Positions 1 to 11,229 of a stretch of 64,000 nt of DNA are shown here, piece by piece. This DNA is from Microbotryum silenes-acaulis (lineage: Eukaryota > Basidiomycota > Microbotryomycetes > Microbotryales > Microbotryaceae), in assembly GCA_003665825.1 (NCBI GenBank), contig QPFY01000001.1, forward strand, positions 1,419,001 to 1,483,000, in the 5' to 3' direction. Below the pieces are notes generated by a model. That model was not told where the DNA came from, did no database searches, and was given only the letters and a program-made list of their open reading frames with translations. The position numbers and the translations under genes were made by a program. Numbering within the stretch: position 1 is the first letter of the stretch; every line of letters begins with the position of its first letter.

Positions 1-57
1 GACCTCCTCGGACGTCTCGAACTTGAGCTTGGAGTCTCGGGATGTGTCGAGCTGCAT
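1..57 (-). CDS. eIF4A-III/FAL1-type DEAD-box helicase, N-terminal fragment
   Basis: Reading the minus strand from the ATG at 57 gives MQLDTSRDSKLKFETSEEV, which then runs off the left edge of the window. The string KxxFETSEEV directly precedes the Q-motif region in eIF4A-III/Fal1 helicases, the exon-junction-complex and pre-rRNA processing RNA helicases. Only 19 residues are present and no catalytic motif is inside the window, so the call rests on this short signature alone. The gene is divergent from the splicing factor gene that starts at 495, and the two would share a 437-bp promoter region. It could also be a canonical eIF4A, but the FETSEEV string favours the eIF4A-III branch. Confidence 0.5.
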   Translation of the reverse strand, partial: MQLDTSRDSKLKFETSEEV

Positions 58-494
58 GGGTGGTGATGGGCATGGTCAGCTCTGTACGTGTAGGAGGTAT
101 GGTCGGGTAGGGGCTGAACCAGGACGGTCGGTTGGGTTGCCGGGGTGCGACACTTGACGGTGGCCCCAACAATGACGAACATCGCTGACCCTAGCGCGGG
201 TGAACGACACCGCCGACGATGAGGTGGAAAGTGTGACGAGATGAACTCACAGACATGGTCGAGGTAGGCTGGGGTTAGGGTGGGGTTAGGGTGGGGTGCA
301 GGTGAGCAGGCTGGCGATCGGTTAGGCGCTCACTCGTGACTTGTTTCGTTCGCAACCACGGGCAATTTCTACATTACATTGGGTTCCTAATCCCAATTGG
401 GGCGACCTGACCCGCGCGTGAGCTTGCACGCTCGTCGGCTCATCCAGTCGTCCGCCACCTCCTCCACTCGCCCCTCGCGACATTCCCGCTCTCA
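58..494. promoter_or_regulatory. Divergent intergenic region (helicase fragment / SF3A3)
   Basis: There is no credible gene in this 437-bp stretch between two divergent start codons. It holds the G-rich repeat at 269-297 and a pyrimidine-rich leader just before the ATG at 495. Promoter function is inferred from gene orientation alone. Confidence 0.5.
269..297 (+). repeat. G-rich direct repeat with TTAGGG cores
   Basis: The 11-base unit GGGGTTAGGGT occurs twice in tandem and is followed by another GGGG, giving five G-runs in under 30 bases. The TTAGGG core matches the fungal telomere repeat, but two units inside a promoter are not a telomere. The spacing could support a G-quadruplex. Confidence 0.7.
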
Positions 495-2384
495 ATGTCG
501 ACCTCCATCATCGAGGATGCTCGCCAACAGGCCGAGGACATTGACCACTATGACCGCGCGCTCGCCGATCTGCTCCTACAGCTCTCGTCGCCGGTGACGC
601 TGACCCACCGCGACCGGCTCGCGACCTCGCACCGCGCCAATGACCTCGTACAACGCATCGTCCATCGATCAGAGACGCTCCTCACCGTCCTGGACGAAGA
701 TAATCCCGAACGACAACGCGAGATCGACGCTTTGGCCGGTGGGAGTGATCCTGAACCGGGGCAGGACCTCGCCGAGTTCTACTCGCGACTGGCCAAGCTC
801 AAGGAACACCATCGCAAGTACCCTGAACTGTCCGCTACCAACACCACCAACACCTCTGGAGCCAACCCCAACGGCGCCTCGTCCTCCGGCATCGTCGATT
901 TCGCCGCTCTCGAACACGGCGACGAGGAATGGCTCGACAACAAGTTCACCGGAGAGGAAGGGCTCGGTCGCTACCTCGATCTCAACGCCCAGCATGAGCT
1001 CTACAACAACCTCTCGACCCAACCGATCGGCACATGGAAGCGCCTCAACTACCTTCAGTACCTCGCCAAGGTCGGCGAGGCCAAGTTCGATCTCCCGCTC
1101 TCGATCAAGGCCACGCCCGAGTACTCGAAATACCTCGCCAACCTGCTCGACTACCTTACTGGCTTCCACGAGCGTGCCTTCCCGCTCAACGATCTCGAAT
1201 CCGTTCTCACCAATGCCGATCGGCGGTTTGCTCAAGCATGGGAAAAGGGCGAGGTGCCCGGCTGGAGTAACCCAACGAACGAAGAGGGGCAGAACGGTCA
1301 GGCCGAGCAGGGCATCTGGTGTGCAGCATGTGAGTCCCTCAAAGAACAACGGTAGCGTAGTATGGCTCCCGAAAGCTGACACTGTGTGCGTGCGACCAAC
1401 AGGCCAGAGAAACTATTCGAAAGAAACCGTCTACAACGCGCATCTGACGTCCAAAAAGCACGTCAAGGCCTCCCAAAAGCTGTCCAACGAAGCAGCATCC
1501 ACCACCACCACCACCACCGCACCAACATCCGAAACCGTCACCCCGGAATCGTTGGCCAAACTACGACAGCAAAAGAATCGGGCCTTGGCTCTTAAAGAAG
1601 CGCTCATCGCCTCGCTCGTCGCTTCCAAATCCCCCTTGCAAGACGAGGCAGGACCCCTGTCGCAACTCCTCGCTGATACCTTGTCCAACACCGAACGTCG
1701 TGCCGCTCTCACGGACAAAGAGAGGGCGAACGAGATCGAAGAACTCGAAGCTCGCGAAGCGGCCGAAGTCGCCGCTGCCTCGGCCGCCGCCCAAGCCAAA
1801 GGGATCGCCGAAGGACGACTCCCCATCTCCGGCCAAGACGACGACGAAGAAGAACGCATCTACAACCCTCTCAAACTACCCTTGGGCTGGGACGGGAAAC
1901 CCATCCCTTTCTGGTTGTACAAGTTGCACGGGTTGGGCGTCGAGTACAAGTGCGAGATCTGTTCGGATTACGTTTATATGGGACGGAAAGCGTTCGAGAG
2001 GCATTTCCAGGAGTCGAGGCATGCGTTTGGGATGAGGGCCTTGGGGTTGCCGAATACGAAGCACTTCCATGAGATCACCAGGATCGAGGATGCGATCGCT
2101 TGTGAGTTGGCACCATGGCTGGAAGTGCAACTTGGACACCATTTACTGACATGAACTCGTTTCCTTGACAGTGGCCGAGAAGCTGAAGCAGGAAGGCAAG
2201 CAAGAAATCCAACAGGTCGAACTGACGGAGGAGCTCGAGGACGACGACGGCAACGTGTACAACCGAAAGGTGAGGGTTTGTCCAGTCTGGACCTCGTGTC
2301 TGCTTTCTTGCCTCTGACGTGCTTCGCTCCCTTTCTGCTTTTCGACAGACATACGAAGACTTGAAGCGACAAGGGCTGTTATAA
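495..2384 (+). CDS. SF3A3: Splicing factor 3A subunit 3 (SF3a60/Prp9)
   Basis: This is the SF3a subunit of the U2 snRNP, which acts in branch-point recognition and prespliceosome assembly in the nucleus. I infer four exons: 495-1329, 1403-2101, 2172-2269 and 2349-2384, encoding 555 residues. Joining exons 1 and 2 restores a C2H2-type finger, WCAACQRNYS...AHLTSKKH, split exactly at the second cysteine codon. The C-terminal matrin-type zinc finger is intact ([17 protein letters not shown], then [15 protein letters not shown]), and the protein ends with [11 protein letters not shown] as in family members. The middle contains a threonine-rich linker and an alanine/glutamate-rich helix. The gene converges with FRG1; the two stop codons are 150 bp apart. 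Confidence 0.95.
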
Positions 2385-2534
2385 TCAAGGATTCCTGTGT
2401 AAAAAAGCTTTGCAACGAAGATTGCTCGCTTATAGGTATCCGAAGTTCTCATCCTGGGGAAAGGGTACAAGCTCGATTCTATCAAGCGGAGTACAAAAGT
2501 ACAAACGACACCGCTTCCATCCGTCTCTGCCTCT

Positions 2535-3874
2535 TCAGCAGTATCGATCACTGTGAATGTCAAGCCCACACAGTACGAAGTGTCAGCAATTGAAAGAGAC
2601 CCGCGAAGAATTCGATCTCATCAACTGACCTTTTGAGCTTGACCCTTCGATCGAGCATCGCCTCGGACAGCTTGCCCTTCCGTCTTGCTTTGGCCAGTTC
2701 CGAGACGTCCTCTTCTGACCCAATGTACCGCCCTTGCCCTCGGGCTTGGAAACGTTTGCTGTATATAATTATGGGATCGGAATCAGTCTCCGGGATTGAT
2801 CAAGGCCGAAAGCGACTCACATGGCCTCCTGTTCGGCCCCACCTAAATTGCCGACAATGGTCAACCCATCTCCCTTCCCCGCCGCCGATTTAGCCCTCGC
2901 ATCCAACAACGTCGCTTTGGTACCCGTCCTCTCCAACAGTTGCTGCTTCGCCTTGGCCAAGTACTCGCCCTGCATCCACACTTGCCATTCTTCGGTTGGA
3001 CCGATCCCTGCGTTCGGATCCGTATCGGCTGAAACTTCGACTTTTCCCCCCGCTACCAAATCGATCGACAAGAGCTTGCCATGACATGATTTGAGCACAA
3101 CGGTCCCTCGGGGTAGATCCGGGTTCGAGCTCGGTTCAATGACCCATTCCTCCAACATCCCCCTCGCTTCCCTTTCGGCGGTGACTTGACCGAACTGATC
3201 GGCAGCGAGAAACTTGCCCGTCGCTGAACGGAGGGTGATCTTGTCCTGCGAGTCGGGGATGCGCGTACAGACCCACACATGGTGAACGTCGGTTGGAGTT
3301 TGGGTTTCGGTGACGATGGATGTGGTGAGGGAGTTGTGGTTGGACGAAGGGTCATAATCGACCAAAGCTTCGAGTTCCTCTTGGTCCAGGGTAGCGGCCA
3401 ACGAAGTCCTCGCTTTCGAATCCTCCGCACTCTTCCCCGGAACAGGCAACGCAAAAGGATGGACCTTGCCCGTCGTAGGCTGAAGTGCCAAACACACGGG
3501 GGAGGAAGTGATGGACGAGCGAGGAAGGGTGAGGTAGAGCGGGCCGAGGGCAAGTCCAGGTTCGGGGACGGCGATCCATGCGCTTAGATCTTGGTCCGTG
3601 TAGGCGTCATCGTGGGTCGAGGTCGGGTTGCATTCGTGGCGTAAGGAGGTGGAGCGCGACTTGTGCTTCTTCTTTTTGAGTTCGCCTTTGAACTGTAGTG
3701 GCGGTGCGCGATCGGCGGTTGGTGGTGGTGGTGGTGAGGTGGGGGCACACCCGAGGAAGCGAGCGAGGTGGGGGTCGTAGGGGGGGTGGGGACAGGCGAG
3801 GGAACATTGAGGGTCAGTCGAAGTACTTGTGGTTCAGATACAAGCGACGATGAGCTCACTGTGAGTTTGCCCAT
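2535..3874 (-). CDS. FRG1: FRG1-family protein (actin-bundling / RNA-processing associated)
   Basis: I infer four exons: 3874-3860, 3692-2821, 2758-2630 and 2550-2535, giving 343 residues. The 15-nt first exon encodes MGKLT and joins to FKGELKKKKHKSR, recreating the lysine-rich N-terminus of FRG1. A fascin-like beta-trefoil follows (LSAWIAVPEPG; ITLRSATGKFLAAD; GTVVLKSCHGKLLSID). The last exons give KRFQARGQGRY, then KARRKGKLSEAMLDRRVKLK, then SDRYC and a stop, which is the typical FRG1 end. A roughly 60-residue acidic insertion sits inside the trefoil. FRG1 proteins are nuclear/nucleolar, bind actin and RNA and associate with spliceosomes; the exact role here is inferred from the family. Confidence 0.9.
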
Positions 3875-4112
3875 GGTGATGTGCGGCGCAGAAGTGCGGG
3901 AACGAGGCCAAGAGCGACAGAGAGCGACGGGTCGACGACCAACTCGATCGAACAACCTCATTTCCTCGCTTCTTTCTGCTTCGTTCTGCTTGGTTCGTTT
4001 CCTTCCATCCTCCCGACCTCGACTCGTGCACTTTTTCGTCGCTTACCTAATCTGGCCCTCCTTCCTCAAAGCACAGTAGACGACCTTTTCACCCCCTTCC
4101 CAACCACCCAAG
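3875..4112. promoter_or_regulatory. Compact divergent promoter, FRG1 / NAD kinase
   Basis: This 238-bp gap separates the divergent start codons of FRG1 (minus) and the NAD kinase gene (plus). It is pyrimidine-rich, with TTTC/CTTC tracts and no ORF. A shared promoter is inferred from the arrangement. Confidence 0.45.
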
Positions 4113-5753
4113 ATGAACCGACTCCGTTCCTCGATCGCCCCATCCTCCCAAGCATGGCTTCGGCAATCCCTCTCCACCACCACCACGACCCTCACCCCTG
4201 CATCCTCCATCCCACCCCCCTTCTCCCTTCTCCCGCACCCCAAGGCCGAATTCCAAGTCACGCCCATGGGTCGCTTCTCCGCCTTACCCAACCTGGCCCC
4301 TCGAAGAGGTCGCAGTGTCGTCCAGAGGGTAGGCAGTACATACGGTGGGACGCATCGCCTGGAATGGCTCGATCGACCCAGGACTGTGCTGGTTGTTTGT
4401 AAGAAGGGTGATCGGCATAGTGCGCGAGCGGCTCAGAGTGTGATTGCGTAAGTCTCGAAGAACAAACGAAGGGTTTTCTTTCTTCGTTTGGTATGGCTGA
4501 GTCGATGATGCTCTCAGACACATGCGGCAGCACGACCCACGTCTCAACATCATCGTCGAAGAAAATCTCTACTCGCATCTCGGGGAAACGCACTCTTCCA
4601 TCGTTCCTACTCGTCCGGGTGAGCGTCCCTCTCTTCAGCATTCATTCGCCGAGAAGCAGCGCCGACTTTTCCATCTCTGGCACAGAGCACACTCGGCACC
4701 TCTCCTCGGTCGTCGACTTCATCGTTGCGCTCGGAGGAGACGGTACATTACTTCGTGTATCCTCCCTATTCGACGATGGTTCCGTCCCTCCCGTCATTGG
4801 TATCAATACAGGCACCCTGGGGTTCATGATGCCAGTTCGTAAGCCACCCTCCAGGCGCCTGTTCAAGAGATCGTTGCTCAAATCGCGACAAGGTTCGCTC
4901 ACCCTCGTATTGTAATACTATGCACGGCTAGGTCTGGACGCTTTCAAGCAAGCTTTGACGGATGTATTGGAAAATCGAGCTTCGATGCTGCTCCGCATGC
5001 GTCTCCAATGCGAGCTGTGCGAAAACGGTCGACTCGTCGATTCCGCCCTTTCCGAGAATGGCGACGAGGGGAGAGCGCACAGTAAGTCAACTCCGAAGAA
5101 GGAACCTCAAAAAGTACTCTTCCTTATCTGTACCCCTTTCACCCTCCACCAGTCCACGCGATGAACGAAATCACCCTTCACCGCGGTGCCTCCCCTCACC
5201 TCATCTACGTCGACGCCCAAGTCGACGGAGCCCACCTCACCGAAGTCGTCGCCGACGGTCTTCTCGTCTCAACCCCAACAGGTTCAACAGCCTATTCCCT
5301 TTCCTCCGGAGGTCCGATCGTTCATCCTTCGGTGCAGTCTTTGGGTGTTACGGCGATCGCGCCGAGAAGTTTGAGTTTTAGGACGGTTTTGTTGCCCAGC
5401 GATGTGGCTGTACAACTTAGTGTAAGTTCATCTCTCTCTCTCCCTCTCTCTCTCAATCCCCCCCTCCCCATTACGAACATTCCAACTGAATATTCCCTCT
5501 CCTCCTCCCCCTCCTCATTCAGCTCTCCAAACGATCCCGTTCCTCCGCCCTCCTCTCGCTCGACGGACTCCCACCCCGAACCCTCGAACCTCACAACTCA
5601 CTCCTCATCAAGATGTCCCCTTACCCTGTCCCCTGTATCCAATCCTCCCCTTTATCGAGGTTAGCCGAGAAGGGTAAGGAAGAAAACGATCCCTGGGTCG
5701 AGGATATGAGGCGGATGTTGAGGTTCAATAGTCCTTTTAGGGAGGGGAGATAG
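4113..5753 (+). CDS. POS5: Mitochondrial NAD(H) kinase (Pos5-like)
   Basis: This enzyme phosphorylates NAD(H) with ATP to make NADP(H). I infer six exons: 4113-4447, 4518-4618, 4686-4838, 4932-5081, 5153-5421 and 5523-5753, giving 412 residues. The ATP-NAD kinase core has VALGGDGTLL, GINTGTLGFMMP, NEITLHRG and DGLLVSTPTGSTAYSLSSGG, all catalytic or nucleotide-binding signatures of the family. The first 60 residues are rich in Ser, Thr and Arg and lack acidic residues, as expected for a mitochondrial presequence, so Pos5 is a better match than cytosolic Utr1. The gene converges with the CtIP homologue, with 164 bp between the stop codons. Confidence 0.93.
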
Positions 5754-5917
5754 CCCGATCGTGATTGATAAAAGCTGAAGAAGGCTGTACAACAACTGAA
5801 CAAGAGAGAAAAGAAGAAATTTGCAAACGAAAAACCTCTGCTGTACATGGTGGGTTCATTGAATTGATGACTGAACGAACAACAACAAAGTCTCCAACGG
5901 AAGGTGAAACACCCCCC

Positions 5918-8900
5918 CTATCGACGTGCTTTGGGCGCGTCATCGCGATAGCGATAAAACCCATGTTCTTTGCTGTATGATCGCCACGAGAACCGAGCGA
6001 TCAGATGAGTATCCTCTTTTAATTGATGGGACAACCGACGAAGCTGACCTACCTCGCTTCGGCCAATTGATAGCGCTGCCGTTCTTGACGGATCTCTTCG
6101 GCACGGGCATTGATGTCGTTGACTTGAGCGGTGGAGGGGAAACCTGCGAGACGAGATTGCATTCCCAATCAGTGGGTGGATGGCGCAAAGTGGTGCAATC
6201 CGAACTGGGGAGCTTGTGCAACACTCACCCAGTTGCCAAAAATCAGGTGGGGTCGGATCAGCTGAACAAGTGGGTGAGAACATTGAACGGATCAGCAACT
6301 TCGTCCTTCCAAACACTCCCGAAACCGTGATTTCACTCACGCCGATGATGCTTGCGATGCCTCGACGTCTTTTGCAACAGGTCTTGCATCGCCTCTTGTC
6401 GTTGCGCAAGAAAGTTGGACGAGGCGCCTTTGGACGTTTTCGCGTGGTTGCACGATCGCACATGGTTCGGAGGGACGACCAGACCTGCGTGCGCGCGAGC
6501 GTAGTACTGCATTCAGACAATAAGAACAAGGCAATCAGCTACCCGTGGTGAGGGACATTTATGGGGTGCACAGTCAAGACTCACGCCTGCACAATCCTCG
6601 CAATCGTGGGCAAACATTTGCTCCCTCGCAGCCTTGTTGCGTTCGACCTCGTAAAAATGATACGACTTGCCCGCATTGCGCCCGGGGTTAATCTCAATCG
6701 CCGGCGAGGCTTTGCCGCTGTGAGCGACAAATGGCCAAGGGATCAGGCGTCAGCAAATGTGGTCCGGATACCCAACGACTTTGCGGACTCACGTCTTCCT
6801 GGCTTTTTCCGCAGCGATCGCCTCGGCTTCCCTCGCGCGTTTGGCGTGCAACTTGCGCATAAAGTCATGGCCCGTCACATCGTCCTCACTCTGCACCAAC
6901 TCCTCCGACTCTTGCTCCACCCTCGGCTCTTCATCCAGATCCGCATCGAGGACCGCTTTAGCCTTCCCCTTGCCCTTCAAAGATGACCCTCTCGTATCAG
7001 CATCAGCCTGGCTTTTCCTCGCCTTCTTCTTGCCTTCTTTCCGAGCAAACGTCTCGGCCTTTTCACGAACCACAGCCATCCCCCCATCATCGCTCTGCGC
7101 TTCGCCGCCCCTCTCGCGCAACTTCAGAACCCTCGACTTCCCACACTTCGGTGTCTCATCATCCCCCTTATCATCCCCGTCCACATCCTTCACCGGAGCA
7201 TGTTTCTTCCCCTGTCGACGTTTCTTCACCCCCGAATCCGCCTGGGGTAGAGGCGGCGAACCCATTGCAGCATCAAACCTCATGAGCGGCCGTTCGTCCT
7301 CCGTCACCTTGGGTCGATTCGCGGGTGATCGAATCAAAGGGGTTCGAATTAACCTCGTGTCGTCTGGCGAGAAGGAGATCCTAGGCTTGGCTACCGATGG
7401 ACTGGGTGATGGAGGTCGTTTTGATACATTGTCGTCGTCGTCGTCATCGTCGTCGTTGTCGTTGACAGAGGCCTTCCTATCAGACTCCGGCAAGGCGTTG
7501 ATTTTCCAAAGATTTTGGGACAACGGCGAATGAGAGACGGTCGTTCCTCGCGATGAAGCTCGTGTTGCCGACGCCTGGGAACGAGCCACACTCGGTACGA
7601 AGGGGGAAAGCTCGACAGGCTTGAGGATAGCAGGCTGTGTAGGAGGTTGAGAGCGAGTATCCTGCGACAGGACTCTCGCCGATGGGGAGCGAATGACTTC
7701 ATCGACGGTATCGTGTTGAGCAGCAGGCGGGAAAAAGTCATCGGGCTCGGTATCGGGTTCGGGTCCCCAGCTCGAGGCGGGAATCGAGGGGGCTCGTATT
7801 GATGCGGCCTTGGGACTCTTGCGTTGCTCCTTCTGCGACAAAATCCGGTCTTGCTGTCGTTGTAACGGTGAAGGTGAACCCCGCTGAGGCGAAGATTCCA
7901 GCTGGCCGTTCTGAACACCCGAACGGAGAGGTGACTGGTTCGTCTTGAATGACGATCTTCGCGCTCGCTTCGACTTGGCCGACGTTGACGCCTCGAGCCC
8001 GAGATTCCCTTTGCGCTTGTTGGACTTCATCGGCGAGTCAGGGATTTGCGTTTCTTCGGGCGGCGCATCGATCTTCCGGGGACCTTGCGCAGATGGAGAG
8101 GGTGAGAGTACGCGTTTGGGTGGACTCGCCGGAGGAGCCGAAGAAGACGCGTCTTTGGCAAAGACGCCGTCGGCACGCAAGACCAAGCCCGAAGCAGGTC
8201 CGTTGAGGGCCTCGGAAACAAGACGTGACCGTCGCGGTGACCCAGCCTTCCTCCCTGCCTTGAGGGGCGACGATGATCTCTTGGTACTCGAGGACGTTGA
8301 CGCGCTCGGATTTAGGTCAGCAGGAGACTTTTTGACTTTACGCCTCTTCTTGACGGCGACGACGGCTTTCGAGGCGTCCTTGGCTTCCTTGAGGGCGGCG
8401 ACTCGACGAGCCGTGTCCTTGATGATACTTTTCCACCTTATCAAGGTTCCTACGACCGCCTGCGCATCATCGTCCCATCTCTTGAGCTCACTCAGCGCCA
8501 CCGAGAAGCGACCGGCCGCATCCTCCGATGGTTCGCCAAGAACGAATTTGAGCGGTGGAAGCTCGGGTAAGTCGCTCGTCGGAGGAAGAGGTGGCGTGGG
8601 AGGCAGTTGAGCGAGGTAGGTGGGATTTTCAGCGATGAAGGTTTGCAGCTTGGTCATTGCCCATTTGGTGATGTCGTCTGCACGCTTCTTGTTTGAGAGG
8701 TAGCGTTTGTGCAAGGTCTCGTACAGCGCCTCTTGAAGTCGCGCGGATCGTAGCGGAGAAGCTGTGGTAGAGGCGGGAGCGGTGGATGATGATGTTTTCG
8801 ACTTTGCACTCGTCGTGGCATCATCAGCGCCCGCCCTTGGTGCAGGACTGCGAGTGACGGTTGCCGAAGAAGGCTGAGCTGCGCTCGACAAAGTTTCGGC

Positions 8901-9541
8901 AAGTGGGGTCCATCCCTTGGCAGCTCTTTCAGCAGCTGCATTCCGTTGCTGAGCTTGCTCCAAGGCCGGTCTCAATCGCTCAATCTCGGCTTGGAGTGTC
9001 TGTTGTTGTTGATGGAACTTGTCAATGACGGCATTCGCCTCGTCGAGTTGGGTTTGGAGCTGAGCTAATGCTTTTGCTTCGAGTCCCGATCGAGCCGGAT
9101 CAGTATGACTAGGTGGCCGATCCTCTGGGCGCTGCGAGTCGAGGAACCACCGTAGATCTCTTCGAAGTCCCAACTTCTCTTCGCGCTCCTGTTCGTACAG
9201 GCGATGGGTGTACTCAAGCTCCTTGTCCTTGCGCTTGAGCTCGTCCTTGAGCTCGATGAGCGCTCGCTTGCGAATCTCGGACACTTCCTCGGCGGGAGTT
9301 GTCGGTGGTAGCTGTTGAGTTTCTAAAGAACGGGGTTCGTCGGCTGAGAGAGGTACGAGACGAGCTGCACCGTGGAGAAAGATGAAATCTTCGAGTGAGT
9401 CGATCGAGGTTTGGCCGATCGCGGCGAGCACCGAAGTCAACCGAGCTACACACGAGTCACGAAAGCGGTCGTCAGCCGACGCTTGAAGTTGGGAATATCA
9501 AGACGTTCAGTCCGTTTTAACATACATTGAAAGTCTTCCAT
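5918..9541 (-). CDS. CTP1: CtIP/Ctp1/Sae2 DNA-end-resection factor
   Basis: I infer seven exons: 9541-9526, 9445-6793, 6717-6585, 6506-6341, 6261-6229, 6143-6053 and 5972-5918, giving 1,048 residues. The N-terminus starts MEDFQSRLTSVLAAIG, followed by strong coiled coil (KDELKRKDKELEYTHRLYEQE; later QLQTQLDEANAVIDKFHQQQ). The centre is a long, basic, Ser/Pro-rich disordered region with an Asp tract. The C-terminal Sae2/CtIP domain is spread over five short exons: AHDCEDCAG (CxxC), SRHRKHHR, then RPDPTPPDFWQLGFPST. Known members activate the Mre11 nuclease of the MRN/MRX complex at double-strand breaks after phosphorylation. SP/TP sites are frequent, but regulation is not otherwise visible. 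The first ATG is at 9541, because 9440 is a TTG. Confidence 0.88.
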
Positions 9542-9983
9542 GAGCGTGTCTGGACACACCGCGCTCAAGTGACGCGACCGCGACGACGGAGGACGATGAG
9601 GATGACCGCTTGCCGGTGGGATGGGGCAATGGAGCTGAGGCGAGTGACACCAACGACAAAGATAAAGCGATCTTGACAGTCGCTGAGGCTCGTGAACTGT
9701 TGGTGGATTAGCCCGCGTTCATGGCGTAGCGTGTGCAACGTCGGGTGGCGGTTAGGAGCCGGATGTCAAAAGTGAACGAACCGAGGACGGGCAGCGACGC
9801 GTCCCGCGCTCGGACCGCCGGCGGGTGACGCGTCGTGCGCCAATCCGCAGCGCACCGCTTTGGCGCTGTGGACTTGGCCCGCGCCGGTGATGGACCGAGC
9901 GGGCTTGCAGCTTGACTTGCTCCTCTACCCCTCCTCAAAGCCGCAACCTCTCACCTCACCCCCACCACAGAGTCCACAAGAGC
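9542..9983. promoter_or_regulatory. Divergent intergenic region, CtIP / Rho GTPase
   Basis: This 442-bp region between divergent starts holds no convincing gene. It is GC-rich around 9780-9890 and ends in a pyrimidine/CACCACAG stretch just before the Rho start codon. Promoter role inferred. Confidence 0.4.
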
Positions 9984-10992
9984 ATGGCACACGCCTCAAC
10001 CGAACGTTACCTCGCCGACGGGTCGCACTACGGCGCCTCGCAAGTGCATTCACCCAACGCGTTGTCGAGCGCATCAACCAACTCGCCCCAAATCTCCTAC
10101 TACACCTCGACGCTCACCTCCGACTACTCTCACGTCGTAGCCCCTCCGATGGCGTCGACACCCCAACTTGTTTCCAGACCTGATATCAAGACCAAGCTCG
10201 TTTGCGTTGGGGATGGTGGCGTCGGCAAGACTTGTCTGTTGATGGTCTACTCGGGGCACCCCTTTCCAACCGTCAGTCCCTTGCACCCTCGTCATGACTA
10301 TACATGGCCCGATGCTGTGATATGAGCTTTACAATGCTCCGAAAGAGCTTCAGAAGCTCACCCGCCCGATGGACCTCCGTATAGGACTATTGCCCGACCG
10401 TTTTCGAGAACTACGTCACGAACGTCCCGTTCGGGGACAAGGTTGTCGAATTCGCGCTTTGGGACACGGCCGGACAGGAAGAGTACGACCGACTACGCCC
10501 GCTCTCTTACCCCGAAAGTCACGTCATCTTCATCTGCTTCTCGTGCGACTACCCACCGAGTCTGGAGAACGTCGAGGACAAGGTGGGTTGCAAGGATCCG
10601 CGAATGAGAATTCCAGGTCAAACTGACTGATGAACTCATTCCCCGCTTCTAACGCCGCACAGTGGGCACCCGAGGTCTCTCATTTCTGTGAGGGAGTGCC
10701 TATCATCCTCATCGCGACCAAAATAGATCTCAGGTCAGACCAACACGCTCGGGACCTGCTAGCGGCCCAAGGTCGACATCCCGTCACGACAGAGGAAGGG
10801 CAGGCGGTGGCACAAAGGATCGGCGCGAGCTATGCCGAGGTGTCGGCGATGCACCGGAGAGGCGTTGATGAGGTGTTTCAATTGGCTTTGGACCTCGCTA
10901 TAAAGGGGACAAGTCGGATCGGGCACGGTGGGGCCGCGCACGAAGGGTCAAGGCGCAAGATTCGCGGGAAACTAAACTGCACGATCCTGTGA
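9984..10992 (+). CDS. Rho-family small GTPase with N-terminal extension
   Basis: I infer three exons: 9984-10271, 10385-10582 and 10663-10992, giving 271 residues. A roughly 70-residue Ser/Tyr-rich extension precedes the G domain. G motifs are intact: GDGGVGKTC (P-loop, residues 76-84), [10 protein letters not shown] (switch I, rebuilt across the first intron), [17 protein letters not shown] (switch II), TKID (G4), and a Rho-type insert before SAM, which replaces the usual SAK of G5. The C-terminus KLNCTIL is a CaaX box ending in Leu, which predicts geranylgeranylation and membrane anchoring. The N-extension and CaaX resemble fungal Rho4, a GTPase of septation and polarity, but I cannot exclude another Rho class. 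Confidence 0.9.
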
Positions 10993-11229
10993 GGCCCATC
11001 CGCTCTCTCAATCCACAACTTGGCCTTTGGACATCGACTTTGGGCTGTATCTCCATACCAAACTCGTACACTCGTTTGCTCTTCTCTCCGTCCTTCGGGT
11101 CATCCATACCACTACTCGCAACTTTCTCTTTCAAACAAACTTGGCTCAGATCGAGGATTCTGTTCCCTCCCTTTTTGCATACAACACTTGTACTACTGCA
11201 ACCCGACGCATACCCACGGATTCACCCCA

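Noticed and set aside
640..2154. A 504-residue open frame overlapping SF3A3 in another frame
   Set aside because: Its first 240 residues are Ser/Pro/Arg-rich shadow sequence. The C-terminal part is SF3A3 exon 2 itself, reached by reading through the intron.
9912..9983. Longer N-terminus for the Rho GTPase
   Set aside because: The upstream start is a TTG; the first ATG in frame is 9984.
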